Below are positions 16,510 through 24,413 of a DNA stretch of 57,350 nt, piece after piece; within the stretch, counting starts at the first letter, position 1, and each line of letters begins with the position of its first letter. The stretch is from Bacteroidetes bacterium GWA2_40_15. GTDB lineage: Bacteria > Bacteroidota > Bacteroidia > Bacteroidales > VadinHA17. Both the position numbers and the translations under genes were made by a program. The stretch spans positions 18,338 to 75,687 of the forward strand of contig MENI01000017.1 in the NCBI GenBank assembly GCA_001768195.1, read 5' to 3'. The notes beneath the pieces were generated by a model, which searched no databases, was not told where the DNA came from, and saw only the letters and a list, made by a program, of their open reading frames with translations.

Positions 16510-17763
16510 TTATTCAATGTCAAACAACCTGCAAATGTGCCGGTTATAAATATTTTCATAAACGCACTTCGAAATCACCTTTTCATTAGCATCGAGCAAC
16601 CTGAAATACTCATCTTTTTTCCCGGCAGCAAGCTTATAGGCTACATGAACAAGCTGTCGCATATTTAAATTGTATTTCTCATTTTCCTGATCATGTCTGA
16701 GGGCACCTGTAAACTCTTCTGCACTCCATTTCGAAACAATGATTTTTGATGGCAGGGATGATACGTTTATGTCAATAACATCAGAATATGGTGCGGTGAG
16801 CTCATCAATTTTATCAAGAGATTTTATATAGATATCCTTTGCAAATAAGAGAGCTTCTCCTCCCGATTCAGCAAGACCAATAACCTCCTCAAGCCATGTT
16901 GTGCCGGCTGTTTTTAAGTGGATCCCTTTGTCGTATTTTCTTATCAGCGATCCTATAATCGGATATATAGCGAATTTGTCTGATCCTGAGTGAATACTCA
17001 TCTTAAGGTTTTCCGGGAGACCGAATTCCTTAATTGCAAAATCAATGATCTGCAGGTCAGCTTCAAACTCAGTACTGAACTGGTCAGTATCCCCGGCATA
17101 ATCTACGCCTTTATTGAACCTGCCGGAGAATTTTGGTGCGATTGTCTGAAGAGGGATATTCTCAAGAGCAAGCATATTAAGAATAAAGAATAGTTCAACC
17201 GGAGTTTGCGGATGAGCTACTTCATCCATCGAAACCTCTGTAACGAAATTTCCTTTTCCTTTTGCCTTTTCGATCTTCCTGTAAATTTCCCAGGCCTTTA
17301 TAGCTGCAAACAGATACTTTTCTGCGATCTTATGGATGAGAGTATCCGGTGTACTGAACGACAATTTTGTTCCCGGAACAGAGAGTTTTCCGGCATATTT
17401 CTTAACACCTGACATAAATTCACGGATCTCTTTATCTTCAGTTTTTTTCCCTATATATGAAGCTACATCTATAGTAAAGAAATCTGAGCTCTCAATGAAT
17501 TTCTCGACATTATCGAGGTTTATATGATCCGCATCTGCGAAATAGGGCTTTTTATATCCTGCATTTTTTGTAACAGTATCAGCCTCAAGCCTTACATCGG
17601 AAGGTTTTGTACCAATGATAGTATGTTCCCTGTTCGATTTGTTCCATACGGGAGTTATCTCAATACCCCTGGAGGAAGCCTCCATAATGGCTTTAAGCTG
17701 AGCGCTGCCCTGGTGACCGAACCTGTCACCAAGGCCTATTGAATATTTACCGAGTTTTTTCAT
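16510..17763 (-). CDS. uxaE: Tagaturonate epimerase UxaE
   Basis: 417 residues. UxaE interconverts D-tagaturonate and D-fructuronate and so joins the galacturonate branch to the glucuronate branch, bypassing UxaA/UxaB. The N-terminus MKKLGKYSIGLGDRFGHQG and the internal KMSIHSGSDKFAIYPIIG, with conserved His and Asp residues, match the UxaE family known from Thermotoga. The length is that of the family. It lies 37 bp after the ExuT-like transporter gene, and uxaC is further up the same strand, so the predicted order galacturonate to tagaturonate (UxaC) to fructuronate (UxaE) to mannonate (UxuB-like SDR) fits. Confidence 0.85.
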   Translation of the reverse strand: MKKLGKYSIGLGDRFGHQGSAQLKAIMEASSRGIEITPVWNKSNREHTIIGTKPSDVRLEADTVTKNAGYKKPYFADADHINLDNVEKFIESSDFFTIDVASYIGKKTEDKEIREFMSGVKKYAGKLSVPGTKLSFSTPDTLIHKIAEKYLFAAIKAWEIYRKIEKAKGKGNFVTEVSMDEVAHPQTPVELFFILNMLALENIPLQTIAPKFSGRFNKGVDYAGDTDQFSTEFEADLQIIDFAIKEFGLPENLKMSIHSGSDKFAIYPIIGSLIRKYDKGIHLKTAGTTWLEEVIGLAESGGEALLFAKDIYIKSLDKIDELTAPYSDVIDINVSSLPSKIIVSKWSAEEFTGALRHDQENEKYNLNMRQLVHVAYKLAAGKKDEYFRLLDANEKVISKCVYENIYNRHICRLFDIE

Positions 17764-17800
17764 ATTGGTTACTTAATGATTCATTTACTTCCTGCCATTT

Positions 17801-19099
17801 TCAGTCCAGTACCACCATTTTGTTTTTTGGTGCAAAAACAGCCATTATGATCCAGGCCAGAAGGTACATGCTAGCTGCAATGGCGAACATAACCACATAG
17901 CCTGTTTCAATATGCCCGAGGTTTTTATAATATTCAAGTATTCCTCCGGCAATATATGAAATAAAACCTCCGCCAAGCGCTCCGGCCATCCCTCCAATAC
18001 CTGTAACTGAACTGACAGCTCTCTTTGGGAAGGCATCTGAAACAGTTGTGAAGATATTAGCTGACCATGCCTGGTGTGCTGATGCTGCCAGGGCAATCAG
18101 ACTTACAGCGCCCCAGGTACTTATTGTTGAAGATGAGGCAAATACGATCGGAACAACCAGAAAAGCAAATATCAGCATGGCGATCTTCCTGGCCCTGTAT
18201 GGAGTCATCCCTTTTTTAATAAACCAGGAGGAGAGCCATCCTCCGCCTATACTTCCAACTGTGGTCGCAGAGTAAATAAATGCAAGTGGTAATCCGAATG
18301 ATTTGAGATCCAGTCCGGTTCCCCTTACCTGGGCAAGCCATCCCGGTATCCAGAAGAGGTAGAACCACCAGATGGGATCGGTAAGTCCTTTCCCTATAAA
18401 GAAAAGCCACGTTTGTCTGTATTTCAATAGTTTACTCCATTTAACAGCTTCCTGTGGTTCCTCTTTTTCTCCGGCATCACTGTTTATGTATTCAAGTTCA
18501 GCTGCAGATAGTTTTCTCTGTTTTTCAGGAATTTCATAATAGATGAACCATAAAATAATCCACACAAAACCGATTGCACCTGTAATAATGAATGCAGCCT
18601 GCCATCCCCAGGCCACTACAATGGCAGGCACAGCCAACGGCGCTACAATTGCCCCGACGTTGGTACCTGAATTGAAAATACCTGTTGCCAGCGCTCTTTC
18701 TCTTTTCGGGAACCATTCAGCTACAGTTTTGATTGCAGCCGGAAAGTTACCTGCCTCGCTTACTCCAAGGAATGCCCTCCAGAAACCAAAGCTTAGAGTC
18801 CCTTTTGCAAAAGCATGCCCCATTGCAGCAATGCTCCACAGGATTACCGATGCCCCGTATCCTATTTTTGTCCCGAATTTGTCAATCAGCCTACCGGCAA
18901 TTACCATTCCAATTGCATATGAGAGCTGGAAGGCCATAATGATCTGAGAATACTCTTTTTCTCCGATCCCAAGGTCGGATTCCAGCAGTGGCTTCAATAT
19001 ACCTATAACCTGTCTGTCGAGATAGTTGACAGTTGTGGCGAAGAATATCAGTGCACATACAGTCCATCTGTAGTTACCGGGTTTTTTTATTTCAGGCAT
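17801..19099 (-). CDS. MFS hexuronate transporter, ExuT/ACS family
   Basis: 432 residues with about 12 membrane helices. The first loop reads NYLDRQVIGILKPLL and the cytoplasmic loop after helix 2 has GRLIDKFGTK, both hallmarks of the anion:cation symporter family that includes E. coli ExuT. It would carry galacturonate or glucuronate across the inner membrane with protons. The gene is 21 bp after gnd and 37 bp before uxaE, in a tight operon, which supports a uronate substrate. Confidence 0.85.
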   Translation of the reverse strand: MPEIKKPGNYRWTVCALIFFATTVNYLDRQVIGILKPLLESDLGIGEKEYSQIIMAFQLSYAIGMVIAGRLIDKFGTKIGYGASVILWSIAAMGHAFAKGTLSFGFWRAFLGVSEAGNFPAAIKTVAEWFPKRERALATGIFNSGTNVGAIVAPLAVPAIVVAWGWQAAFIITGAIGFVWIILWFIYYEIPEKQRKLSAAELEYINSDAGEKEEPQEAVKWSKLLKYRQTWLFFIGKGLTDPIWWFYLFWIPGWLAQVRGTGLDLKSFGLPLAFIYSATTVGSIGGGWLSSWFIKKGMTPYRARKIAMLIFAFLVVPIVFASSSTISTWGAVSLIALAASAHQAWSANIFTTVSDAFPKRAVSSVTGIGGMAGALGGGFISYIAGGILEYYKNLGHIETGYVVMFAIAASMYLLAWIIMAVFAPKNKMVVLD

Positions 19100-19120
19100 G
19101 ATCTTGTTATTAAATGACTG

Positions 19121-20575
19121 TTATACATTATATGTTGTAGACGCAGTCGTTCCACCTCTTCCTGTCCAGTTGGTATGGAAGAATTCACCCCCGGGTTTGT
19201 CAGTTCTTTCATAAGTATGTGCACCGAAATAATCGCGTTGTGCCTGCAACAGGTTGGCAGGCAGTTTTTCACATCGGTATCCGTCGTAATATCCTAATGC
19301 TGAAGATATAGAAGGTGCAGGTATTCCATTTGAAACAGCTGTTGCTACAACATTTCTCCAACCAGCCTGTGCCTTGTCAATTTTCTCTTTGAAGAATGGA
19401 TAAAGAAGAAGATTTGAGATTGAAGGGTTGTTATCGAAGGCCTCTTTGATCTTTCCGAGGAATGCCGATCTTATAATACAACCGCCTCTCCACATAAGCG
19501 CAATGCCTCCATAGTTCAGGTCCCATTTGTATTCTTCTGCAGCAGCTCTCATAAGAGCATATCCCTGTGCATACGAGACTAATTTTGAGGCATATACGGC
19601 ATCTTTAAGATCTGAGATAAACCTGGTTTTATCACCAGTAAACATTGGTTTCGGGCCATTTAAAATTTTGGATGCTTGTACGCGTTCTTCCTTCATTGCT
19701 GAAAGACATCTCGAGAATACAGCTTCACCGATCAGAGTCAGAGGAATACCCAGGTCGAGAGCAGTTACTGCAGTCCATTTGCCTGTACCTTTCTGTCCGG
19801 CAGTATCAAGTATTTTATCTACAAGAGGTTTTCCATCTGTGTCCTTATAAGCAAGTATGTCCCTTGTAATTTCAATCAGATAGCTGTCGAGATCACCTTT
19901 GTTCCACTCTTTGAAGACAATGTGCATCTCATCAGCATTCATATTTAACAGATCTCTCATAATCTGATAAGCTTCTGTAATAAGCTGCATATCACCGTAT
20001 TCAATGCCATTGTGTACCATTTTGACAAAGTGTCCGGCCCCATTTTCACCTACCCAGTCGCAGCATGGTGTGCCATCGTCTACTTTGGCAGCAATAGCCT
20101 GGAATATAGGTTTTACGGAAGGCCAGGCCTTTTTTGATCCTCCCGGCATGATTGATGGTCCAAGCAATGCTCCTTCTTCTCCTCCGGAAACACCTGTCCC
20201 GATATATAACATGCCCTTGCTTTCAACATATGCAGTCCTCCTGTTGGTATCAGGAAAATGGGTGTTACCTCCGTCGATAATAATGTCGCCAGGGGAGAGG
20301 TGGGGGATAAGTGTATCAATCATCTCATCAACTGCTTTTCCTGCTTTTACCATTATCATTATCTTTCGCGGACGTTCCAGTGAACTGATCAGCTCTTCAA
20401 TTGTATGTGCCCCGGTTATCCTTTTCCCTTTTGCCCTGCCGGCAAGGAAATCATCAACCTTCTGAGTTGTCCTGTTGAAGACTGACACCTGAAATCCTTT
20501 GCTTTCCATATTAAGCACAAGGTTTTCACCCATTACTGCCAGTCCTATTAATCCGATGTCTGATTTGTTTTTCAT
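19121..20575 (-). CDS. gnd: 6-phosphogluconate dehydrogenase (decarboxylating)
   Basis: 484 residues, the length of long-form enzymes. It oxidises 6-phosphogluconate to ribulose 5-phosphate and CO2. The coenzyme loop is GLAVMGENL near residue 10, and the substrate motifs GGNTHFPDT, GVSGGEEGA, HNGIEYGDMQ and ILDTAGQKGTGKWT are all intact. It lies within the uronate gene run, 21 bp before the transporter, and not beside glucose-6-phosphate dehydrogenase. Here it may serve sugar-acid catabolism. A tandem octamer array lies just upstream. Confidence 0.93.
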   Translation of the reverse strand: MKNKSDIGLIGLAVMGENLVLNMESKGFQVSVFNRTTQKVDDFLAGRAKGKRITGAHTIEELISSLERPRKIMIMVKAGKAVDEMIDTLIPHLSPGDIIIDGGNTHFPDTNRRTAYVESKGMLYIGTGVSGGEEGALLGPSIMPGGSKKAWPSVKPIFQAIAAKVDDGTPCCDWVGENGAGHFVKMVHNGIEYGDMQLITEAYQIMRDLLNMNADEMHIVFKEWNKGDLDSYLIEITRDILAYKDTDGKPLVDKILDTAGQKGTGKWTAVTALDLGIPLTLIGEAVFSRCLSAMKEERVQASKILNGPKPMFTGDKTRFISDLKDAVYASKLVSYAQGYALMRAAAEEYKWDLNYGGIALMWRGGCIIRSAFLGKIKEAFDNNPSISNLLLYPFFKEKIDKAQAGWRNVVATAVSNGIPAPSISSALGYYDGYRCEKLPANLLQAQRDYFGAHTYERTDKPGGEFFHTNWTGRGGTTASTTYNV

Positions 20576-20654
20576 ATTTTATGCTTTGTGAAGTTAATAA
20601 TCATTGTTAAAGCTATTTGTTGCTTGTTGCTTGTTATTTACCTACCCGGCATCC

Positions 20655-20782
20655 AGCACCGTCGCACCGTCACACCGTTGCACCGTTGCACCGTCGCACC
20701 GTCGCACCTTCGCACCGTCGCACCGTCACACCGTCGCACCGTCGCACCGTTGCACCGTCGCACCGTCACGCCGTCGTACCGT
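20655..20782. repeat. Octamer tandem array overlapping the 3' end of the oxidoreductase gene
   Basis: About 16 units of an 8-base repeat (CACCGTCG with CACCGTTG, CACCTTCG and CACCGTCA variants). The array runs through the stop codon (20766-20768) of the Gfo/Idh/MocA gene, so the last codons (GTTA) are made of repeat units. All three frames are open for long stretches because 8 bases repeat every 24. Confidence 0.95.
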
Positions 20783-21752
20783 AATATTCTGCCACAATCT
20801 CATCCATCACCTTACTGGTACGTGCTGCTGACATACCTGTGCTTGGTGATTCCCCGGTTCCTTCAAGCGACCTTACAATTTTATCGATAAGGTAATACTG
20901 CACGTGTTCAGGACGCTCATTTATTAATTCCCTTCTACCTTTGTCGTTTGTAATTACTATATTCTCAAAATCAAAAGTTGAAAACTTTATTGATCCCTTT
21001 TCACCGATAAACTCAATTGTGTCCCTGTAACTGTAGCCAGATACATTGAAGCACCATGTGCCTGTACCGGTTATACCGTTGTTGTATTCAAGCTCTGCGG
21101 TTACGAAATCTTCTGCCTTGTACAGTCCTCCATTATTTCTCACCATCGATCTGACCTTTTTTACAGGTCCGAAAAGGTAGTCAAAGTAATCGAGCTGATG
21201 GCTGGCAAGGTCGAAAAAGTGACCACCTCCTGCTATGGCAGGATCAACCCGCCATGGAAGCTTTCCTGCCTTTTCATCTTCTGAAGCAGGCTTGAACAGC
21301 TGGATATGAAAGAACAGAACTTTGCCAATGGTACCTGTTTCAATAAGCTCCTTCACCTTAAGGAACCCCGGGAGGGCTCTCCTGTAGTAGGCAACAAATA
21401 CAGGAACTCCATACTTTTCTGATGCATTGTTAATTCTTTCACATTCGGCATAGTTGAGAGCCATTGGTTTTTCGATGTAAACAGGTTTTCCGGCCTTAAG
21501 TGTTGCAATGGCATATTCTGCATGGCTTCCGGGAGGCGTGGCAACATATACAGCATTTATTTCTTCATCATTTATAAGCTTATGCGCCTCAGAGTAAACT
21601 TTAGGTACATTATGCCTCCTCGCATAATCTTCTGCCAGTGCCCTGTCCCGTCTCATAACAGCAATAAGTCTTGAACCTTTTACTTTACTGAATGCAGGAC
21701 CGCTTTTAACTTCGGTTACACTCCCGCATCCTATCATGCCCCATTTTATCAT
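20766..21752 (-). CDS. Gfo/Idh/MocA-family NAD(P)-dependent oxidoreductase
   Basis: 328 residues. An N-terminal Rossmann domain begins WGMIGCGSVTEVKSGPAF (GxGxxxE-like). The EKPMALN loop near residue 94, with its catalytic lysine, and HFFDLASHQLDYFDYLFG define the family. Members oxidise or reduce sugars, inositols and sugar acids. Substrate is not predictable. The 3' end reads into a tandem repeat, so the final residues GTTA are probably a recent change. It lies between larA-like and gnd genes in the uronate block. Confidence 0.88.
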   Translation of the reverse strand: MIKWGMIGCGSVTEVKSGPAFSKVKGSRLIAVMRRDRALAEDYARRHNVPKVYSEAHKLINDEEINAVYVATPPGSHAEYAIATLKAGKPVYIEKPMALNYAECERINNASEKYGVPVFVAYYRRALPGFLKVKELIETGTIGKVLFFHIQLFKPASEDEKAGKLPWRVDPAIAGGGHFFDLASHQLDYFDYLFGPVKKVRSMVRNNGGLYKAEDFVTAELEYNNGITGTGTWCFNVSGYSYRDTIEFIGEKGSIKFSTFDFENIVITNDKGRRELINERPEHVQYYLIDKIVRSLEGTGESPSTGMSAARTSKVMDEIVAEYYGTTA

Positions 21753-21783
21753 AATTCAATCATAAAATTTTTAACATACGAGC

Positions 21784-21888
21784 TCGCAAAGTTACTACGC
21801 AAAGCTCGCTAAGAGATTTAAATATATCACTCTGCGTCCTTAGCGCTTTTCCGAGCCTGAGCGAGGGACTTTGTGTCCGGGTATAAAA
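21784..21888. repeat. Imperfect inverted repeat (CGCAAAG/CTTTGTG type)
   Basis: The gap between the LarA-like and oxidoreductase genes contains CGCAAAGT...ACGCAAAGCTCGCTAAG (21785-21813) and the facing CTTAGCG (21839-21845) and ACTTTGTG (21868-21875). The same words appear in the larger element at 24276-24376, so the two are related intergenic repeats. Confidence 0.65.
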
Positions 21889-21894
21889 ATAACT

Positions 21895-23169
21895 TTATTT
21901 TTCTACTTTGTCTTTCGAAGCCCAAAGCCCTAAAGCAGGATTCGAAATATAAAAAATCTCTTCTCCGTCAGCCAATGTGTTGAAACCATCCTTCAGTTTA
22001 CCAGGATCATATTTCTTTATCATTTCTGAAAGATCAGTATACCTGAAATTTACCGATTCTATCTCTTCCTTTGACAATTTGCCAGGGCAATATGTTATTG
22101 AAAACCTGCCCTCAGAGCTGCCATGAATAAGATGTGCTGCTGCACTGAGGTTATTACGGAGTTCTTCATTCTCATTAAGTGATTTAAGGGTGGCTGGCGT
22201 ACCTCTATAGCCATATTTCCTTATCAGCCTGTCTATCTCCTTATCCTCACCAAACTCTTTCAATCCGGGTGCAAGAACTATCAGTTCTCCTTTATCAGCC
22301 ATTGCCATGCGGGTTCTGTAAATACTTTTATTACCCAGCCATGTGCTCCTGTATTCTGACGGATCAAGATAAACTACAACTTTGCTGAGTGGTTTTTCAA
22401 CCATTGTAAAGTTGACCTTTACCGACAGTTCTGAGGCCAGTTTAAATACCTCAATATCGTCACCTATATATAACCCCCTGATGACAAGTTTGCCAGAATG
22501 GTCGCGGCCAATAACAGTCTGGATATATACTACAGGCAGATGATACATGAATTCAGAAGCCGCTTTATTGAGAAGGCTTCTTACCGGATTTTCTGCTTTT
22601 CCCATTATCCTTTCCATGCCATAAACTGCACCGACAAAATGGCTTTTATTTATCCCTTCCGGTCCGCCCGTTCCTATCAGAAGGTTTTTATTGTAATTGG
22701 CCATTCCGATCACTTCATGTGGCACCACCTGTCCGACTGACAGGATTAAATCATGTCCGCCTTTGAATACCAGCTTGTTAAGTTGAGCCGGCCAGTCATA
22801 GTCCAGCGTTCCGTTGGTTATTTCAGAAACAAATTTGCCCGGAACTGTACCGATTGTTACCACATCATTCCTCCAGTCGTGAACCCTGAAAAGATCCTTT
22901 GGAACTCCCCTGAACATCTCCTCTATTTCTTTTCCCGACATTGGTGTATGTGTCCCAAGGGCCGGAAGAATATCTTTCAGGTTTTCCCTGTAATAATTAT
23001 ATATCAGTGTGGTAATATCACCTGCTCTTGAGTGAAAACGTGTACAATCGGGAGGTACAACAAGTACCTTTTTTCTTTCACCCAGTTTTGCAAGAGCTGA
23101 ATAGAGGCCCATCTCCAGGTCATTCTGACTTAGAGATGTACTTTCTGAACCGGTTTGAAAATATATCAT
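21895..23169 (-). CDS. LarA-family (nickel-pincer) racemase/epimerase homologue
   Basis: 424 residues. The N-terminal domain has DCTR at 41-44 and GTHTPMS at 72-78. VVPHEVIGMANYNKNLLIG gives H151 and K161, and NKSHF gives H177. The spacings H151-K161 (10) and K161-H177 (16) equal those of H174, K184 and H200 in Lactobacillus plantarum LarA. These are a catalytic base, the lysine that binds the pincer cofactor, and a nickel ligand. The fold therefore looks active. Lactate is not the obvious substrate here: with uxaC, gnd and SDR genes around, a sugar-acid 2-epimerase is a reasonable guess. The cofactor genes larB, larC and larE are not in the window. Confidence 0.8.
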   Translation of the reverse strand: MIYFQTGSESTSLSQNDLEMGLYSALAKLGERKKVLVVPPDCTRFHSRAGDITTLIYNYYRENLKDILPALGTHTPMSGKEIEEMFRGVPKDLFRVHDWRNDVVTIGTVPGKFVSEITNGTLDYDWPAQLNKLVFKGGHDLILSVGQVVPHEVIGMANYNKNLLIGTGGPEGINKSHFVGAVYGMERIMGKAENPVRSLLNKAASEFMYHLPVVYIQTVIGRDHSGKLVIRGLYIGDDIEVFKLASELSVKVNFTMVEKPLSKVVVYLDPSEYRSTWLGNKSIYRTRMAMADKGELIVLAPGLKEFGEDKEIDRLIRKYGYRGTPATLKSLNENEELRNNLSAAAHLIHGSSEGRFSITYCPGKLSKEEIESVNFRYTDLSEMIKKYDPGKLKDGFNTLADGEEIFYISNPALGLWASKDKVEK

Positions 23170-23230
23170 ATTAACAATTTATTGGTTGTATATAAGAATT
23201 AACATTCCTATACTAAACAACTGTTTCAGG

Positions 23231-23331
23231 TTCAAGGTTCAAGGTTCAAGGTTCAAGGTTCAAGGTTCAAGGTTCAAGGTTTTAAACATTAAGCATTAAA
23301 CTTTAAACTTTGAATTTTGAACCAGGAACCT
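23231..23331. repeat. Perfect TTCAAGG heptamer array plus degenerate heptamers
   Basis: Seven perfect copies of TTCAAGG occupy 23231-23279. They are followed by degenerate 7-base steps (CATTAAG, CATTAAA, CTTTAAA, CTTTGAA, TTTTGAA, CCAGGAA) that reach the stop codon of the SDR gene at 23330-23332. Confidence 0.95.
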
Positions 23332-24172
23332 ATACCCCGCTGTACGCACTGAACCCCCCATCAACCGGAATCACAATTCCCGTAACAAACTTCGATAAAT
23401 CTGATGCCAGATATATTAGGGTTCCGGTTAATTCTTCAGGAAGGCAATAGCGCTCCATTGGTGTTCCGTTTATGATCTTTTTTCCCCTTGGAGTCAATCC
23501 TCCCGTGGCTTCATCAATAAGAAGAAACCTGTTCTGGTTTGTGAGAAGGAATCCGGGGGCAATGGCATTAACCCTTACACCTGTTTTGGAGAAATGAACA
23601 GCCAGCCATTGTGTGAAATTATTAACAGCAGCTTTTGCAGCTGAATAGGCGGCAATCTTGGTCAGGGGACGGTAGGAATTCATTGATGAGATGTTTATTA
23701 TAACCCCTGATTTCTTCCTGACCATTCCGGATGCAAATACCATAGTGGGCAGGAGAGTTCCTTTAAAGTTGAGATTGAATACTTTATCGAAGCCCTCTTC
23801 TTTGAGTCCGAAGAATGTATCTTCAGGGTTCTCATTGTCAGTGCCTTCCATTCTTTCAACCTTTGTTGTGGCCATTGGGGAATTTCCCCCGGCACCGTTT
23901 ACCAGGATATCGATAGTGCCGAATTTCTCTTTGATTTCCATGGCTGCGGCTTCAAGCGATGCCTTATCGAGGACATTTGCTGATACGCCTATAGATTGTG
24001 TTTTAAATTCCTGCTCAATCTCTCCGGCAACAGCAACTGCCGATTCCTTGTTCAGATCAAGTATTATGGTCTTAACACCCTGAGCTGCAAGCGATTTTGC
24101 CATTACAGAGCAGATCACACCTGCACCACCTGTGATAACAGCCACCTTACCATTTAAGTTTAATTCGTTCAT
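23330..24172 (-). CDS. SDR oxidoreductase, UxuB-type (fructuronate reductase)
   Basis: 280 residues with a classical short-chain dehydrogenase fold: coenzyme loop TGGAGVIC 14-21, NGAGG 92-96, and the catalytic Ser162/163, Tyr176 and Lys180 in YSAAK. The long insert after residue 100 (KVERMEGTDNENPEDTFF) and the C-terminal IPVDGGFSAYSGV are features of the Bacillus YjmF/UxuB-type D-mannonate oxidoreductases. It would reduce D-fructuronate to D-mannonate, the step after UxaE. Genes for UxaC, UxaE and KdgK nearby support this. The next enzyme, mannonate dehydratase, is not in the window. Confidence 0.8.
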   Translation of the reverse strand: MNELNLNGKVAVITGGAGVICSVMAKSLAAQGVKTIILDLNKESAVAVAGEIEQEFKTQSIGVSANVLDKASLEAAAMEIKEKFGTIDILVNGAGGNSPMATTKVERMEGTDNENPEDTFFGLKEEGFDKVFNLNFKGTLLPTMVFASGMVRKKSGVIINISSMNSYRPLTKIAAYSAAKAAVNNFTQWLAVHFSKTGVRVNAIAPGFLLTNQNRFLLIDEATGGLTPRGKKIINGTPMERYCLPEELTGTLIYLASDLSKFVTGIVIPVDGGFSAYSGV

Positions 24173-24202
24173 TTTTATTGTTTTCGTTACTTCTTTACGG
24201 AC

Positions 24203-24412
24203 CTCACCCTAAATCCCTCTCCCGGGGGAGAGGGACTTTTTAACTTAGGGGGTGTTGAAAAAGAGGAAATCCATTAACCGCAAAGGTCGCTAAGGATTTA
24301 CGCTAAGATCGCAAAGATCTGAATTTTAATGTTTTAACTTTGTGTGCTTTGCGCTTACTTTGTGTCCTTTGCGGTTTAAAAGGTCTTTTTCAACAGCCCC
24401 CAGGGGGATGAG
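24203..24412. repeat. Composite nested inverted-repeat element
   Basis: The whole gap between uxaC and the SDR gene is one nested structure. Inner arms are AACCGCAAAGG (24276-24286) and CCTTTGCGGTT (24366-24376). Next outward, GGGGTGTTGAAAAAG faces CTTTTTCAACAGCCCC (near 24380-24400) with one mismatch. At the left, CCCTCTCCCGGGGGAGAGGG is a near-perfect palindrome. Outermost are CCTCACCCTAAATCC-like and GGGGGATGAGG sequences. No coding frame was found. Confidence 0.8.
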
Positions 24413-24413
24413 G

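Noticed and set aside
20588-20890. Open frames of 75-100 codons over the octamer array at 20655 with repeated RRTVAPSH residues
   Set aside because: An 8-base period keeps all frames open; the peptide is a by-product of the repeat and overlaps the oxidoreductase end and the gnd start. No protein-coding signal apart from the repeat.
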